Below, piece after piece: positions 12,426-23,622 of a DNA stretch of 64,000 bases. The translations under genes and the position numbers were made by a program. Each line of letters opens with the position of its first letter. Position 1 is the first letter of the stretch. The stretch comes from Siderastrea radians (Eukaryota; Cnidaria; Anthozoa; Scleractinia; Rhizangiidae): positions 35,829,307 through 35,893,306 of the forward strand of contig OZ024896.1 of NCBI GenBank assembly GCA_964017195.1. Direction: 5' to 3'. The notes below the pieces were generated by a model, which was given only the letters and a program-made list of their open reading frames with translations, did not search any database and had not been told where the DNA came from.

Positions 12426-15400
12426 GAAGCTTCTGGACTTACTGGATGGGTGCTCATGTGATACATTTGCTTTGGTAGCCATTCAATTGGTCACATTTTA
12501 TAACCGACAAAATGAAGTTGATCAGGCTAAAGAACTTCACCAGAAAGCACTCGGTTTTGTAATAGACACTGGAAATAGAAAAGGAGAATGGTCATCTTAT
12601 GCAAATCTTGGAACAGTTTTCGGAATTCTCGGTGATTTCGTTAAGGCTAAAGAGTACCTTCAGAAAGCACTTGCCATAGTAAAAGAAATTGGTGACAGAG
12701 AAGGACAAGCATCGTGTTACCAAAACTTAGGAAATGCCTTTGCATCCATTGCTGAGAATGCCATGGCGGAAGAGTATTTTCAAAAAGCACTTACGATTGT
12801 ACAAGAAATTGGGGACAGACGTTGGGAAGCATTAATTTACCAGTCGATAGGAGAACTGTTTGTACCTATCGGTAAATACGTCAGGGCTGAAGAACATTTT
12901 CAGAAAGCGCTGGCTATCAGAAAAGAAATTGGTGACAGAAGAGGAGAAGCATCAGATTACAGAAACTTAGCAGCTGTCTTTGCAGATCTTGCAGAGTATG
13001 TCAAGGCTAGGGAATACCTTCACAAAGCACTTGTAATCACAAAAGAATTGGACGACAAGAAAGGAGAAGCACTATGTTACGCATTCATCGGAACTGTGGC
13101 TAAATTTCGCGATGAGTTTACGGAGACTAAAGAATGTCTTCAGAAAGCACTTGCGATCACCAAAGAAATTGGTGACAAAGATGGAGAAGCACATTGTTAC
13201 AATAAATTAGGGGCTGTGTTTAATTCTCTTGGCGAATATGTCAAGGCTGAAGAATATCTACGAAAAGCAGCCACAATCAGAAAAGAAATTTCTGACAAAC
13301 AAGGAGAAGCATCATGTATTGAAGACTTAGGAAATATGTTTCGATCTATCAGTGAATATGTCAAGGCTAAAGAATGTCTCCAGGAAGAAGTTGTGATCAG
13401 AAGAGAAATTGGTGACATGCAAGGAGAAGCAACCTGTTACAGAAAGTTAGGAAAAGTGTTTCAAATTCTCGGTAAATATGTCAAGGCTGAAGAATATTTA
13501 CAGAAAGCAATCAAGATCTCTATACAAACTGGTGACAGAAGAAATGAAGCGTCATCTTTCGCATGTCTGGGAGATGTGTTTCGGTGTCTCAGTAAATACT
13601 CCGTAGCTAAAGAATATGTTCAGAAATCACTCAAGATTAATAAAGAAATTGGTGACATCCAAGGAGAGGCATTGTGTTATACAGACCTTGGAACGTTGTT
13701 CAAATATCTTTGTGAATATTTCAAGGCGATAGAATATTTCCAAAAAGCACTTGCGATCAATAAAAGGTTGGGCAACAGAGGAGAAGAAGCGTCTTGTTGC
13801 GGAAACCTAGGAAATGTGTTTAAATCTCTCGGGGAGTATGTCAAGGCTGAGCAATATCTACAGAAAGCAGTTGCGATTTTAAAGCAAATTGGCAACCGAA
13901 GGAATGAAGCGAGATGTACCGGAATTCTGGGAGCTGTGTTTCAATGCCTTGGTGAATATGGCAAGGCCGAAGAGCATTTTCTCAAAGCACTTGAAATCTC
14001 AGAGGAAATTGGTGACAAAGACGAAGAAGCAAGAAATTGCGGAAACTTAGGTACTGTATTCTTGAGCATTGGTGAATATACGAAGGGTGAGGAATACCTT
14101 CAAAAAGCACTTGAGGTCACAAAACAAATTGGAGACAGACAGGGAGAATCATCGTGCTGCGGAAATTTAGGAGGTTTGTTTTTTGCTCTCAGCGAGTATG
14201 CCAAGAGTAGAGAATATTTAGAGAAAGCAGCTGCGATCCAAATAGAAATTGGCGATAGAAAAGGACAAGCTGCAAGTTACGGGAACCTGGGAACTTTGTT
14301 TCAACATCTCGGTGAATTCGTTAAGGCCGAGGAATATCATACTAAAGCACTTTTACTGAGCATGGAAATTAGTGACGTTGAAGGAGAGTTCCAGTGGCAC
14401 CTATGCATTGCATGGGACAAGCTTTTAAGGAAAGGTGACATAAATGAAATATTTTCTAACCTTTTTGCAAGCATTCGCAAAAGCGAGGACTTGCGGGTGT
14501 TTTTAGGAGACAATGACCAATTTAAGATATCATTTTTGGATGAGCACGTTTCGCCATATCGTATACTAGCTGCATTGTTCTGCTGTTGTAGGAATTTTGA
14601 CAAAGCCCTTTACGTTGTAGAGCTTGGGCGAGCCAGAGCTCTGGCAGAGCTGATGTCAGCCCAGTACTCATTCGGAAAGCATATATCAGTCGATCCGCAG
14701 TCATGGGTTGGTATTGAAAAGGTTTTGAAGAAAGAAAGTAATTGTACTTGTCTATACATTTCCTATTTTGAAACAAAGATGTTCTTGTGGATTCTTAAAG
14801 CAACCAAACCGATACTTTTCCGCCAAATAGATTTCGATGATTATTTTATGAATGAAGGATTTGTGAGAAATTTTGATGATTTTTTCAAAAGAGAACCTTT
14901 CAGAAAATTTCATCTTTTGCTCCAAGAACAATGCGAAGATCGATCATTGATTCCTTCAAGTAAAAGCCACCCGGTGGAAAATTCTCAGAGAAACAGCCAT
15001 GCAGCTTTCCGTCTTGAAGAGGAGAGAGCAGACGAAAATCAAGAATTGCCGTCACATCGTGCTCTGTATTACAAGCTGATCATCGCTGCTGTCGCTGACT
15101 TACTTGACGAACCCGAAATTATCATTGTTCCTGATCGGATTCTTTACGAAGTTCCATTTGCAGCATTAAAGGATGAGAGTGGGAAGTTTTTGTCGGAGAC
15201 CTTCAGGATCCGCATCGTTCCCTCTTTGACGACTCTCAAGCTCATTCAAGACAGACCAACAGACAATCGCAGTGATTCAGATGCTTTGATAGTGGGTGAC
15301 CCTAACGTCATGCTAGTCTTGCCTCAATTGCCTTGTGCAAGAGAGGAAGCCGAAATGATTGGGAGACTGGTGGGTGTCCAACCTTTGGTAGGACATCAAG

Positions 15401-15891
15401 CAACCAAGCTGGCGGTACTTGAAATGATGCACTCAGCAAGTCTGATACATTTCGCAGCACATGGTGATGCCGAACGAGGAGAAATTGCTCTCGCCCCTGT
15501 ACGCCCTACAAGGAGAATTTTGCGAGAAGAAGATTACTTGTTAACGATGTCTGACATTGCACAAGTTAAGGTACGAGCCAAACTGGTAGTCCTTAGCTGT
15601 TGTCATAGTGGACGTGGACAGATTAGAGCCGAAGGAGTTGTTGGAGTCGCTCGAGCTTTCTTGGGCTCCTGCAGTGCACGCTCAGTGTTGGTGGCGTTGT
15701 GGGCCGTAGAAGACAAAGCTACAGAGCAGTTCATGAGACGTTTCTATGAGCAGCTTGTTCGTGGGGAGAGTGCCAGTGAATCTCTCCACCACATCATGAA
15801 GTGGATGAGAGGAAACGGTTTCTCTGACATGAGGGAGTGGGCGCTTTTCATGCTGATTGGAGATAACGTGACGTTTGACTTTGGAAAGTAA
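12412..15891 (+). CDS. TPR-CHAT protein, copy 1 (about 15 TPR units)
   Basis: A single 1,159-residue frame. Residues 1 to about 650 are 40-residue TPR units of the (G/N)LGxxFxxLGEYxKAEEYLQKAL type, recurring with an almost exact 120-bp period. About 15 are countable, each ending in a GDRxGEA-like turn. A linker with the VELGRARALAELMSAQ block typical of animal TTC28-like proteins follows, then a CHAT domain from about residue 880. The CHAT His (H1017, in HFAAHG) and Cys (C1064, in LSCCHSG) are both present, so the caspase-like dyad looks intact. CHAT domains are clan CD cysteine peptidases, but proteolysis by animal members is not established. Start chosen at 12,412 because the ancestral N-terminus is frameshifted; the site has G at -3 and +4. 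The protein is probably soluble, with no membrane segment seen. Confidence 0.85.
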   Translation: MECSKKLLDLLDGCSCDTFALVAIQLVTFYNRQNEVDQAKELHQKALGFVIDTGNRKGEWSSYANLGTVFGILGDFVKAKEYLQKALAIVKEIGDREGQASCYQNLGNAFASIAENAMAEEYFQKALTIVQEIGDRRWEALIYQSIGELFVPIGKYVRAEEHFQKALAIRKEIGDRRGEASDYRNLAAVFADLAEYVKAREYLHKALVITKELDDKKGEALCYAFIGTVAKFRDEFTETKECLQKALAITKEIGDKDGEAHCYNKLGAVFNSLGEYVKAEEYLRKAATIRKEISDKQGEASCIEDLGNMFRSISEYVKAKECLQEEVVIRREIGDMQGEATCYRKLGKVFQILGKYVKAEEYLQKAIKISIQTGDRRNEASSFACLGDVFRCLSKYSVAKEYVQKSLKINKEIGDIQGEALCYTDLGTLFKYLCEYFKAIEYFQKALAINKRLGNRGEEASCCGNLGNVFKSLGEYVKAEQYLQKAVAILKQIGNRRNEARCTGILGAVFQCLGEYGKAEEHFLKALEISEEIGDKDEEARNCGNLGTVFLSIGEYTKGEEYLQKALEVTKQIGDRQGESSCCGNLGGLFFALSEYAKSREYLEKAAAIQIEIGDRKGQAASYGNLGTLFQHLGEFVKAEEYHTKALLLSMEISDVEGEFQWHLCIAWDKLLRKGDINEIFSNLFASIRKSEDLRVFLGDNDQFKISFLDEHVSPYRILAALFCCCRNFDKALYVVELGRARALAELMSAQYSFGKHISVDPQSWVGIEKVLKKESNCTCLYISYFETKMFLWILKATKPILFRQIDFDDYFMNEGFVRNFDDFFKREPFRKFHLLLQEQCEDRSLIPSSKSHPVENSQRNSHAAFRLEEERADENQELPSHRALYYKLIIAAVADLLDEPEIIIVPDRILYEVPFAALKDESGKFLSETFRIRIVPSLTTLKLIQDRPTDNRSDSDALIVGDPNVMLVLPQLPCAREEAEMIGRLVGVQPLVGHQATKLAVLEMMHSASLIHFAAHGDAERGEIALAPVRPTRRILREEDYLLTMSDIAQVKVRAKLVVLSCCHSGRGQIRAEGVVGVARAFLGSCSARSVLVALWAVEDKATEQFMRRFYEQLVRGESASESLHHIMKWMRGNGFSDMREWALFMLIGDNVTFDFGK

Positions 15892-16080
15892 AGGTTAGTA
15901 CTGCATGAGGGGTATAAAGAAGACAAAGTAATAAAGCAGTTCATCATTTTTACAAGCACCTCGAAAGCCGTGTATGGACGAAAGAAGAACTGTTTCTGTC
16001 TAATTAGGACTAGGCATTCAGTTAACTTACATATACGCGTTTCTATTATTGAAGGCACTTGGTGGTGTATTAGTCAAGTC
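15892..16080 (+). terminator. 3' UTR and poly(A) signal of TPR-CHAT copy 1
   Basis: AATAAA at 15,930-15,935 lies 39 bp after the stop codon. The following about 150 bp are clearly homologous to the sequence after copy 2 (26,391-26,600), so the duplication included the 3' flank. Confidence 0.55.
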
Positions 16081-17380
16081 CAAATTTTGGCTTATGCGCA
16101 TGCGTGGAACCAAAATAATGTACAATTTTCAACAGAAGCTGGCTCAAAATTGAGCTAAAATGTAAGAAAACGCTTTTGTAGCAAAGTTTAGTGGCATTTG
16201 GCACCATAGCACTTCAAAAACCGCTTTAGCGGTAAAAAATGCGTTTTTCTAAGGGAAAAACGCTGACGGTAAAGGGTTAATTTTAAATAACGATAATTTA
16301 CTATAGCCCCGGGGATGGGTTACTCTTGGAACTTTTAGGCCGGGATATATTGCACAGTGCTTGAAATTGCCGGTTTTCATTGTCATGCTATCACAAAATA
16401 AATTCGAAACCATTCAATATCAGAAGCTAAGAATTTTAAATGTTAAGATTTCGCCAAGTCTCAGGTTTGTGCGGTACACCGTTCTTGAGTTATTTGCCGA
16501 AACGTTCCACGGAAATTTTTAGAGCACAGTATGCAGACGCCATATTGGTATTCTTCTGAGGCACACCAACATAGCGACCGGAAATCAATGAAAACATCCG
16601 GAACTCACTTTTGCTATGAGAGTGTTTTCATATCCCTCGTAATACTTGAAGTGTTCAAACGGCCAAAAATCATAAGAAAAAATCTTTTTTTCAAACGGGA
16701 TGGCTTTTAAAATCTAGTGTGCACGCTATGCTTTAGATCGTCATTTGCCGCACCAGTCTCGATTCTAGAACCTCCTTACTTTGTGAAGGTAGTATTCCAA
16801 GGTACTATTCGTACTCAGTCTTGTCCATGTGGTCCGATCTGAAAGCCTCTATTCTCTTATCTCGACCGTTACCCTATTTTAGACTCTACGCCTAAAATTC
16901 AGTCCCTCTCTTAGATCTAGGCCCTTATTCTCCTGCGAGGTTGGGTAAACCGTGTTCTAGTGCAGACCAAAACGGACAACAGATGGAGTACTCCCTCCCC
17001 TGGCTATATAAATATCCTGATGCGCAGGGTTTTAGTAAACTTGGTTACAAGCAAAAAGCAGTGTTAAATATAGTTAAGTTTGTTGTAGTAGAGATCGATG
17101 TTTCTCAGCGATTGGCTGTCAAAACTAACCACGCGTTTTTTCTGTTTAGCGCATGTTAAACTTTTAATTAGTCAAACTTTCTCGGTGTTGTGATCACAAG
17201 TGACGTAAAAGAAAATAATCCACGTGCACCATCACACCACAGCTAAGTAACTAAAATGGTAATTAGCAATACCATTGAACACCCCCCAAAATTCGTGCAA
17301 CCTACTTCAGCCAATCAGAGAAAACACATTTTTCTAAATCCATTCAGCAACAAAACAAAAAATCACGCATTTTCTCTCCC

Positions 17381-17590
17381 TTGGCAGAGGTTTCATGTTT
17401 TCCCGCGCTTAGCAGACGTTGCCTGTTTTTCCGCGACTGCCAGAGGTTGCATGTTTTCCCGCGATTGGCAGAGGTTGCATGTTTTCCCGCGCTTGGCAGA
17501 GGTTGCATATTTTCCTGCGATTGGCAGAGGTTGCATGTTTTCCCGCGCTTGGCAGAGGTTGCATGTTTTCCGCAATTGGCACCAGTTGCA
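17381..17590. repeat. 28-bp minisatellite (about 7 copies)
   Basis: Tandem units of about 28 bp, containing TGGCAGAGGTTGCATGTTTT then CCCGCG, with small substitutions. The same family with fewer, more diverged units lies in the second spacer at about 28,160-28,310. Open frames across it on both strands are a by-product of 28 bp not being a multiple of three, and I do not call them genes. Confidence 0.85.
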
Positions 17591-17784
17591 TTCTTTCCAT
17601 CTAGTTCGTGAAAAACAAATGGTTCAATGAGTTGGTTCACCTTTGATAGAGATGCCCTTTAGATAAAAACATTCATTTTGTTTGACACTAGAATTCGTTA
17701 AAAAAAGCTACTATATTGAATATTTGTGAGACGATAGGTTATCGACTAGTAAGTTTATTGTTAAACACTGAAATTAGCTACCGT

Positions 17785-17860
17785 TTTTAAATAAAGATTG
17801 ATGGATGGATTGATTGCTTGATTGATTTGATTTGATTTGATTTGAATGATTGATTCACTC
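17785..17860. repeat. (GATT)n-rich simple repeat
   Basis: Degenerate GATT/GATTT repeats following an AATAAAGATTGATGG phrase. The same block occurs at 28,525-28,580 in the second spacer. It may be the tail of an old LINE or SINE. Confidence 0.6.
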
Positions 17861-18247
17861 ATGTTATTTTTATTTGAATGATTTTACTTGTTCCACTCAC
17901 TGTTATTTTTATATTGTTGATTCTGCTTTTATTCACTGCACAATATTGAACACGGAGTTGTCTGTGGGTGAGGGAAAGGTGAGCCCACTGTCGGGACTCT
18001 ATCTTTTTACCTGCTGAGGAACGTAAGGTGCATAGGGATGAGATGTACATGTCGCACCTGGCAAAACTAAGAACAGAGTATCGGATTGAATTGCAAAATT
18101 CAAGGGACTTCCCATATTGAGAGGACACTGGAGCCTCAGTAGAAACCACAACATCGTAATCAATCGAAACAGTAAGACCACAGGAAAATAAATTCAAGAA
18201 AAAAAACAGCAACATCATACCGCAAATTCACAAACCTTATAGAAATA

Positions 18248-18776
18248 GGCTTGGATAAATTCTGCTCGTAAAATGGCGTATTCTGCCTGCCGGCAGTGCT
18301 CGTAAAAATTGCTTATTCTGCTCGAAATTCTGCTCAGACACCCTTATTCTGCTCGAATTCTGCTCGGTACCCGAAAAATTCTCGGCCCTTTGGGCCTTAT
18401 GTATTTTCGCAAATATGGAAGAGAGCCTGGGCCTAACCTTGTAAATACTAATTAGATATTCATTGTGCGTAGCAAAATTGTAGTTCATCTTACTTAAAAT
18501 CACTAATATTAAACGAAACGGTGAACTTTTTATTAGCATTTTACAAAAAGGAACATCAAACAAATGCGTAAGGACTGTGTGATTTTCTTTGTATTTTTTT
18601 GTATTTATTTAGCTTTCATTTTTTCTTACAACTATTTTGCATATCATTAGTGCCACTGATTTTCCGTTATTCTGCTCAAATTCTGCTCGAAAATGCATTA
18701 TTCTGCAGGCAGAATGTTCACCTCAAAAATCGCTTATTCTGCTCGAAATTCTGCCGGCAGAATTTATCCAAGCCTG
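18248..18776. mobile_element. MITE-like element with AGGCTTGG ends
   Basis: The terminal inverted repeats read AGGCTTGGATAAATTCTGC on the left and its reverse complement on the right. The inside has many copies of ATTCTGCTCG in both orientations. No clear target duplication is visible. It has no coding potential. Confidence 0.6.
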
Positions 18777-19417
18777 TATAGCAAGTGTGGATGATACTTG
18801 TGTGGCCGTTATCTGTTTTTGTAGCGTAGTTAACGAACACAAAACAACTAAAAGACGAGGGGACGCTTGGTCGAGGAAAGTCAGAGCAAAACCCGGAAAG
18901 CTAAGCGAATAAGCAAACTAAAACTCCTCAGTTCTCTTTGCTAAAGCGAAATCCAAATGTAAACCACAAAACCCCAATGGATACCAAAACCAAAAACCCG
19001 CAAGAATATTAGTGCAGAAACCGAAAACCCGATCCAAACTCAAGAATGACAAAAACTGCAAAACCGAAAAGCCCAACGTTCCCCTTCATGTTCCGGTTTT
19101 GGTCAAATATGAGACACGTCTTTTGTGGCTTTTTGAATTTAGTAATGTGTTCATATCTGACTGATCATTTTACACTCTTATGTTAGCTTGACAGGAAGAA
19201 ACTGGGCGGTGTCAGTACGTTCGGGATTTACTGGCGCAATCAGATTGTTTCGAGGCGGAAAGGGTAATATTAATTGATTTGATTTTGTTTCATTTTTGTC
19301 TTAATATTTTTTGTTTTGTTTTTAACCATGCGACAGCAGCCCTTTTCAATAATCAACCAAACCAGAGCCTTCACCCAAAAGCAGTTTTTGCGGTGCTTTT
19401 CTCATCAACTACATTAA

Positions 19418-19793
19418 GGGTGCATTCTTTTGGGACTATTCTGGTTATTCTTATTCCGGTTTAGGAATAACATAATACACGGAATTTCAATTTCGAAAAG
19501 AACGCCAATTCTGGAAACGGAATACCCTTGGCGGAGGTGACCTGAGCACCACTATTTCTGCACACGCGCGGGCGGCCGCGTAGGATTTCCCGCCAAAAAT
19601 TTCCCAAAAGAACACGTATTCTGTCTATTCCGAGTAAACCGTATTCCTTTCATTCCTTTCATTCTGCTATCGGGAGCAGAATGAACGGAATGTTATTCCG
19701 TTCATTCCGAAAACGGAATAGCTCCCAAAAGAACACAAATACCCTCTATTTCGAGTATTCCTATTCCGGATATAGTCCCAAAAGAACGCACCC
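19418..19793. mobile_element. Harbinger-like MITE with TAA target duplication
   Basis: 376 bp with inverted ends GGGTGC(A/G)TTCTTTTGGGAC, flanked by TAA on both sides (19,415-19,417 and 19,794-19,796). The 3-bp TWA target and G-rich ends suit the PIF/Harbinger superfamily. No open frame of interest. Confidence 0.7.
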
Positions 19794-19799
19794 TAAGCT

Positions 19800-22150
19800 T
19801 AGTGGTCCGCAGAATGCATAAGGGTACTGGTAGTTCAGTGACAACATTTTTAGTTATAATGTCATCCAATGGAAACGTTTATAAAATATTCTGTAACTAT
19901 TCTTAATAAACACACCACACTGCATCAGGGGCGGGCATCTCGTTTACTGATTTTACGCGTCCATACAGCGAGCCATACAGCAACTGATTTATATCTAAGG
20001 GATCTCAGCTAAGTACAAACAAACCCTTATAAATGAAAACAAAATAAAATTGACAGAGAGATGCCTTCGAATGATTCTTGAATAAATTACAAACTCTTGA
20101 ATAGCCCTATCAGTCCCCGAGGACTAATCACGCCTTACGGCACATCTAAAATTCTTGTATATATAACACAATACATCCCTGCACATACTCTTGTGTAATT
20201 AGCGAACTGTTACAAAATATATTTGCAATGTGTATATTTGCCAGGTATGACTAATGGGTGTTGGTTTCGGTTTCCCAGAGGGAAGGAACTCGGTTTACTT
20301 GGCTAGCGCGCGAGAGGCGACTTCGTAGGTACAGCTAGCAACATTTCAATTTATTATGTAGCTTAGACTATTACCAGTTTAGAACAGTTAGTCGGTAGTA
20401 ACATCGTTCGTATCTGTGAGGCATACGTACTTATGAATCCGTGATAGCAACTCGATCATTTTCTCTTTCCCCTGGCTCTTTCTCAGTATAAGAGGCTGTT
20501 CCTGAGATTTGCATGCAAAATGGTGGATTGCGGTTAGATTGATAATGGCATTAATCGATCAAATCGTGCATGGTCCGGCTTTTGTGTAAGGTGAATGTCA
20601 AACTCAAAAAGAATTTAAACTAATATTGAGCATGTAATTGCATTTAATGCATTTAGTGTAATTGCATTCTGAAATTGTATTTGCTGAGTGACACTATTGG
20701 GAGTGAAAGGGGTCTACAAAAGATCAAAAGTTCTCTTGTTGCGTTTGTTGCTGATACGATTACAAGGCTGAAAAAAAAAATTAGAAATAATGAAATTCGT
20801 ACTGTTCCATTAATTTCCATGATCGAACCCTTGCACTTGACAAGAAACAGTTAAAAAGTAGAACTGTGTTTGCGTTTCTGTAAAAGGCTGTAGCTCGGCT
20901 CAAACTTGTAGCTGTCAAATGCATGTAAGAAGAATCCTGCAGAAAATAAATACGAGAACGAAACGCCCTAAATAAGTTCAGTTCCTCAAGGTAGTGGAAT
21001 AAGGTAGTGAAATAAACTTCTATTCCATACAAGTTATACGCAAGTTACAAATTTTGTTGTTATTTGATCGGGGTCTGTTTCAAGTCCCCATTCTTTCCCA
21101 GGGGGGTGGGAGGTGGGGTTTCTGAATTATGTTCACAATATATTATAAAAGTATGACATCAGTTAAGTATTCGAAGTTGTTTCCGTTTTCGAAATATGTT
21201 TGGAAAAGTCTTTGGCTGCTGTGAAGTTTTACTTTGGCGGCGGGAAGCATCGTAATAGGCTTTTGTAACTTAGCGAGACAAAATAAGAACCCAGAAATTG
21301 TTGACTTTTTTTTGTCATGTATATGCAAAGTTAGGAGCCATCGAACTATACAGAGCGCTAACTCGTTAATCTTTGACTAAGTTTCAAATCGTGTATGGAC
21401 GTTCGAAGGGAGGGTTTAGGGGCTATTAAAAACTGAAAATGAGCATAACATTTTCCATAAAAAACGTAACAATATCGTTCAAAACAACACACCTGTGCAA
21501 AGGAATGATCGAAACCGCAAATTCACAAACGTCACAAAAAACTTCTTAATCCGCAAGAATTTGAGGATGGTAATGGGCAATATCAGAGGCTGCAAAACAA
21601 GGAAGAATACAAATCAATGCTTGATTCCGCCAAAGACAGGTACAAGACCGTTCGCTGAGGCAAATAAAACATGAAATATGAATGCTACAAAAGGTAAAAA
21701 CCGAAAACTTCCATTTTTAAATGCAAAACTGAAAATAACCCATCTAAGAAAGTGACCAAAACCGCAAAACCGAAAACCGAAAAGACTGCTCCCTTTTGAG
21801 TATTGACTCACAGACTGATAATGCTTATGCTCCCAAGAATAATGCTGGTGGCAAATTAAGCAGCGAAGGCGTTAGTTCGTCTTGCAGTTCTTACAGTCCG
21901 GCCAAGGATGTAAGCGTTTGTTGGTTTTCCCACCTGTAAGGAAACTCAGTAGTATAAGGACGCTGCGCTTCACTGGTTCGGAGTACTATTGAAGGAAAGA
22001 CAAGACAAAATAGGAATGAAGAAAATGTAGGGAAAGGTAAAAACTATCTGGTCTTTTTTGAAGACTTTTGCAAATTACAAACTTGTGGCTTCAACCATTA
22101 TAGATTTACAAAAGTTTTTGATGCCAAACAAGATATATAAAACAAACTAA
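19800..22150. other. Noncoding spacer, no gene seen
   Basis: AT-rich. From 21,121 onward it aligns with 28,935-30,000 of the second spacer. Short open frames are not conserved as frames between the two copies. Confidence 0.5.
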
Positions 22151-22159
22151 AATGGTTAG

Positions 22160-22610
22160 TTACATTCCCTTCCGCGCGTGCAGGGTATCATTTACAAAGA
22201 ACATCGGTACTCGAGATCAAGGCGATACTGCAACCCTATCTTTTCAGAATATAACTGTTCGTACGAATCTCGGGCTAAGAATATAAACATTCCGGAATGC
22301 ACTCTGTTGTTTCGTGATGCTAACTGCTAAAAATTGTTCTGTAAACGTTTGACGTCAAATCATAATTTTCGTTGGTTATTATTAATTGGAATGTATACGT
22401 TATACCCTTCAACAGGGACTCCTAAACAATCTCAAACGGTCAGTTTTCTTCCGCGCGTCGGGGTGTCAGTTACAAAGAACCCCGGCATCCGTAGTCGAGG
22501 GGAATTGCAACCCTCTTAATTGACGGAATATAATTTTTTGTAAGAACCTCAAGATAAAATATACACGTAATGCTGGTTGTTTTGACGATAAGTCAGCCGA
22601 AATGTCAACA
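22160..22610. repeat. Two-unit upstream tandem repeat (about 270-bp spacing)
   Basis: The block TTCCGCGCGT...ACAAAGAAC...TGCAACCCT, then AGAATATAA, recurs as TTCCGCGCGT...ACAAAGAACC...TGCAACCCTC, then GGAATATAA. The first is about 22,165-22,335 and the second about 22,440-22,610. The same pair is present at about 30,010-30,470 before copy 3, so the repeat predates the gene duplication. Its position upstream suggests possible regulatory content. Confidence 0.6.
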
Positions 22611-23062
22611 ACTGTATGTAAGGTTTGAAGTTAAGACAAGAGTTTTTGTTGTGATTAATATTTGGACTATACACGTTACACTCTTTAGTTCCGGTTTGGT
22701 GAACCTTTAATTTTGACTCCCTACATGCGATCGCACTTGAAACAAGGAAAGACTTTTTGCTCGTATTGCTTTGCTTTCATGAATATGTAACCTCTCAAAA
22801 TAATTATTTTCTATACATACTCGTCATGCCTTGTTTGATGTTCCGTCTTCCTCGCGAAATCAGTTCCGATGCGCTAACCAAATGTCCGTCAATATGGTGG
22901 CAGCATTCGATAGAACATAGAGCTTGTCAGTGTATCGTAAGAATGCTGCTTGCATGTATATTGGTCTCGGCTGTTTCTCAGTGTTGCTTGGTTAGTTGTA
23001 GGCGTCTAGGCCTGTGAGTTCGCTCTATTTCTACGCCGGTGTCTACATGAGGTTTCTGGGTC

Positions 23063-23081
23063 CACGTGAGTAGATATAAAA
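23063..23081 (+). promoter_or_regulatory. Candidate promoter: CACGTG E-box and TATAAAA
   Basis: CACGTG (23,063-23,068) lies 6 bp before TATAAAA (23,075-23,081), about 540 bp upstream of the copy 2 start codon. The same arrangement is kept at 30,935-30,953 before copy 3 although surrounding bases differ. A TATATAAA also occurs at 17,004 and its homologue near 27,775, so the true start site is uncertain. Confidence 0.35.
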
Positions 23082-23594
23082 TCTTGGATGAAGCTAAGCT
23101 ACGCAGTCTTGCCCTTCCAGTTTTCCCTCAAGTTGTAAAATACAAGGTTATTATTTTGAGACCTGTTGCACAAGTACTAGGAGTCTTCGAGTCTTCGAGT
23201 TTCGCTTTGTTTTCCTTCCGCTCAAACTCAGAAACATTGCTTTTCATGGTGCTTCCTTCACCCTAAATTTTAATCAAACGCTCGTTTATTTGAAGCTCAA
23301 CTTAAATATATAGCTTCCTAATTCTTATGTATATCCTTCAAGATTGTGTCGTTAACGAGCGCGTGGTAGTTGGTTGAATCCGTTTTCGGAATTACACAAT
23401 ATTCCATATTTGAGGTTAGCTTGCCCATGAATAGATTTTTATCTTAACTTAAATTTTTCGTAATTGACAACATGTCATGTTACAACCGTGTCTTTCACAG
23501 GAGTATATACATCGGCTTTTTTACCGAGTCCGAGTTACGTACAAATTCTGAGGACAAGCGAGTCTCACTTGTTTAAATCACATTTTGTGTTTTT

Positions 23595-23622
23595 GCTTTT
23601 TTTCTAGGAGTCACCGCCATGG
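23595..23622 (+). promoter_or_regulatory. 3' splice site and Kozak context of TPR-CHAT copy 2
   Basis: The polypyrimidine tract and AG (23,606-23,607) mark the start of the coding exon. ATG 23,619 follows in the context CACCGCCATGG, a strong vertebrate-like Kozak match. The same 3' splice site and start context occur at 31,455-31,482. A 5' UTR intron is implied, but its donor was not identified. Confidence 0.6.

Larger units (their letters stand above)
18217..21121. other. 2.9-kb segment present only in spacer A
   Basis: The homologous second spacer passes directly from the counterpart of 18,217 to that of 21,121 (near 28,935). The segment contains two inverted-repeat elements (18,248-18,776 and 19,418-19,793) and otherwise AT-rich noncoding sequence. 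It is either an insertion in A or a deletion in B; without a third spacer the direction cannot be set. Confidence 0.65.
16280..23607. repeat. Spacer unit A of the TPR-CHAT tandem array
   Basis: This spacer between copies 1 and 2 is homologous along most of its length to 27,245-31,466, the spacer between copies 2 and 3. Both start with an ATAACGATAATTTACTATAG phrase and end at the splice acceptor before the next copy. Unit A is longer because 18,217-21,121 has no counterpart in the second spacer. The layout indicates tandem segmental duplication of gene plus upstream region. Confidence 0.8.

Noticed and set aside
17256..17640. Overlapping open frames on both strands across the minisatellite, rich in Cys/Phe or Gly/Lys repeats
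   Set aside because: They come from a 28-bp tandem repeat without stops; frames differ between the two homologous spacers and no domain is present.
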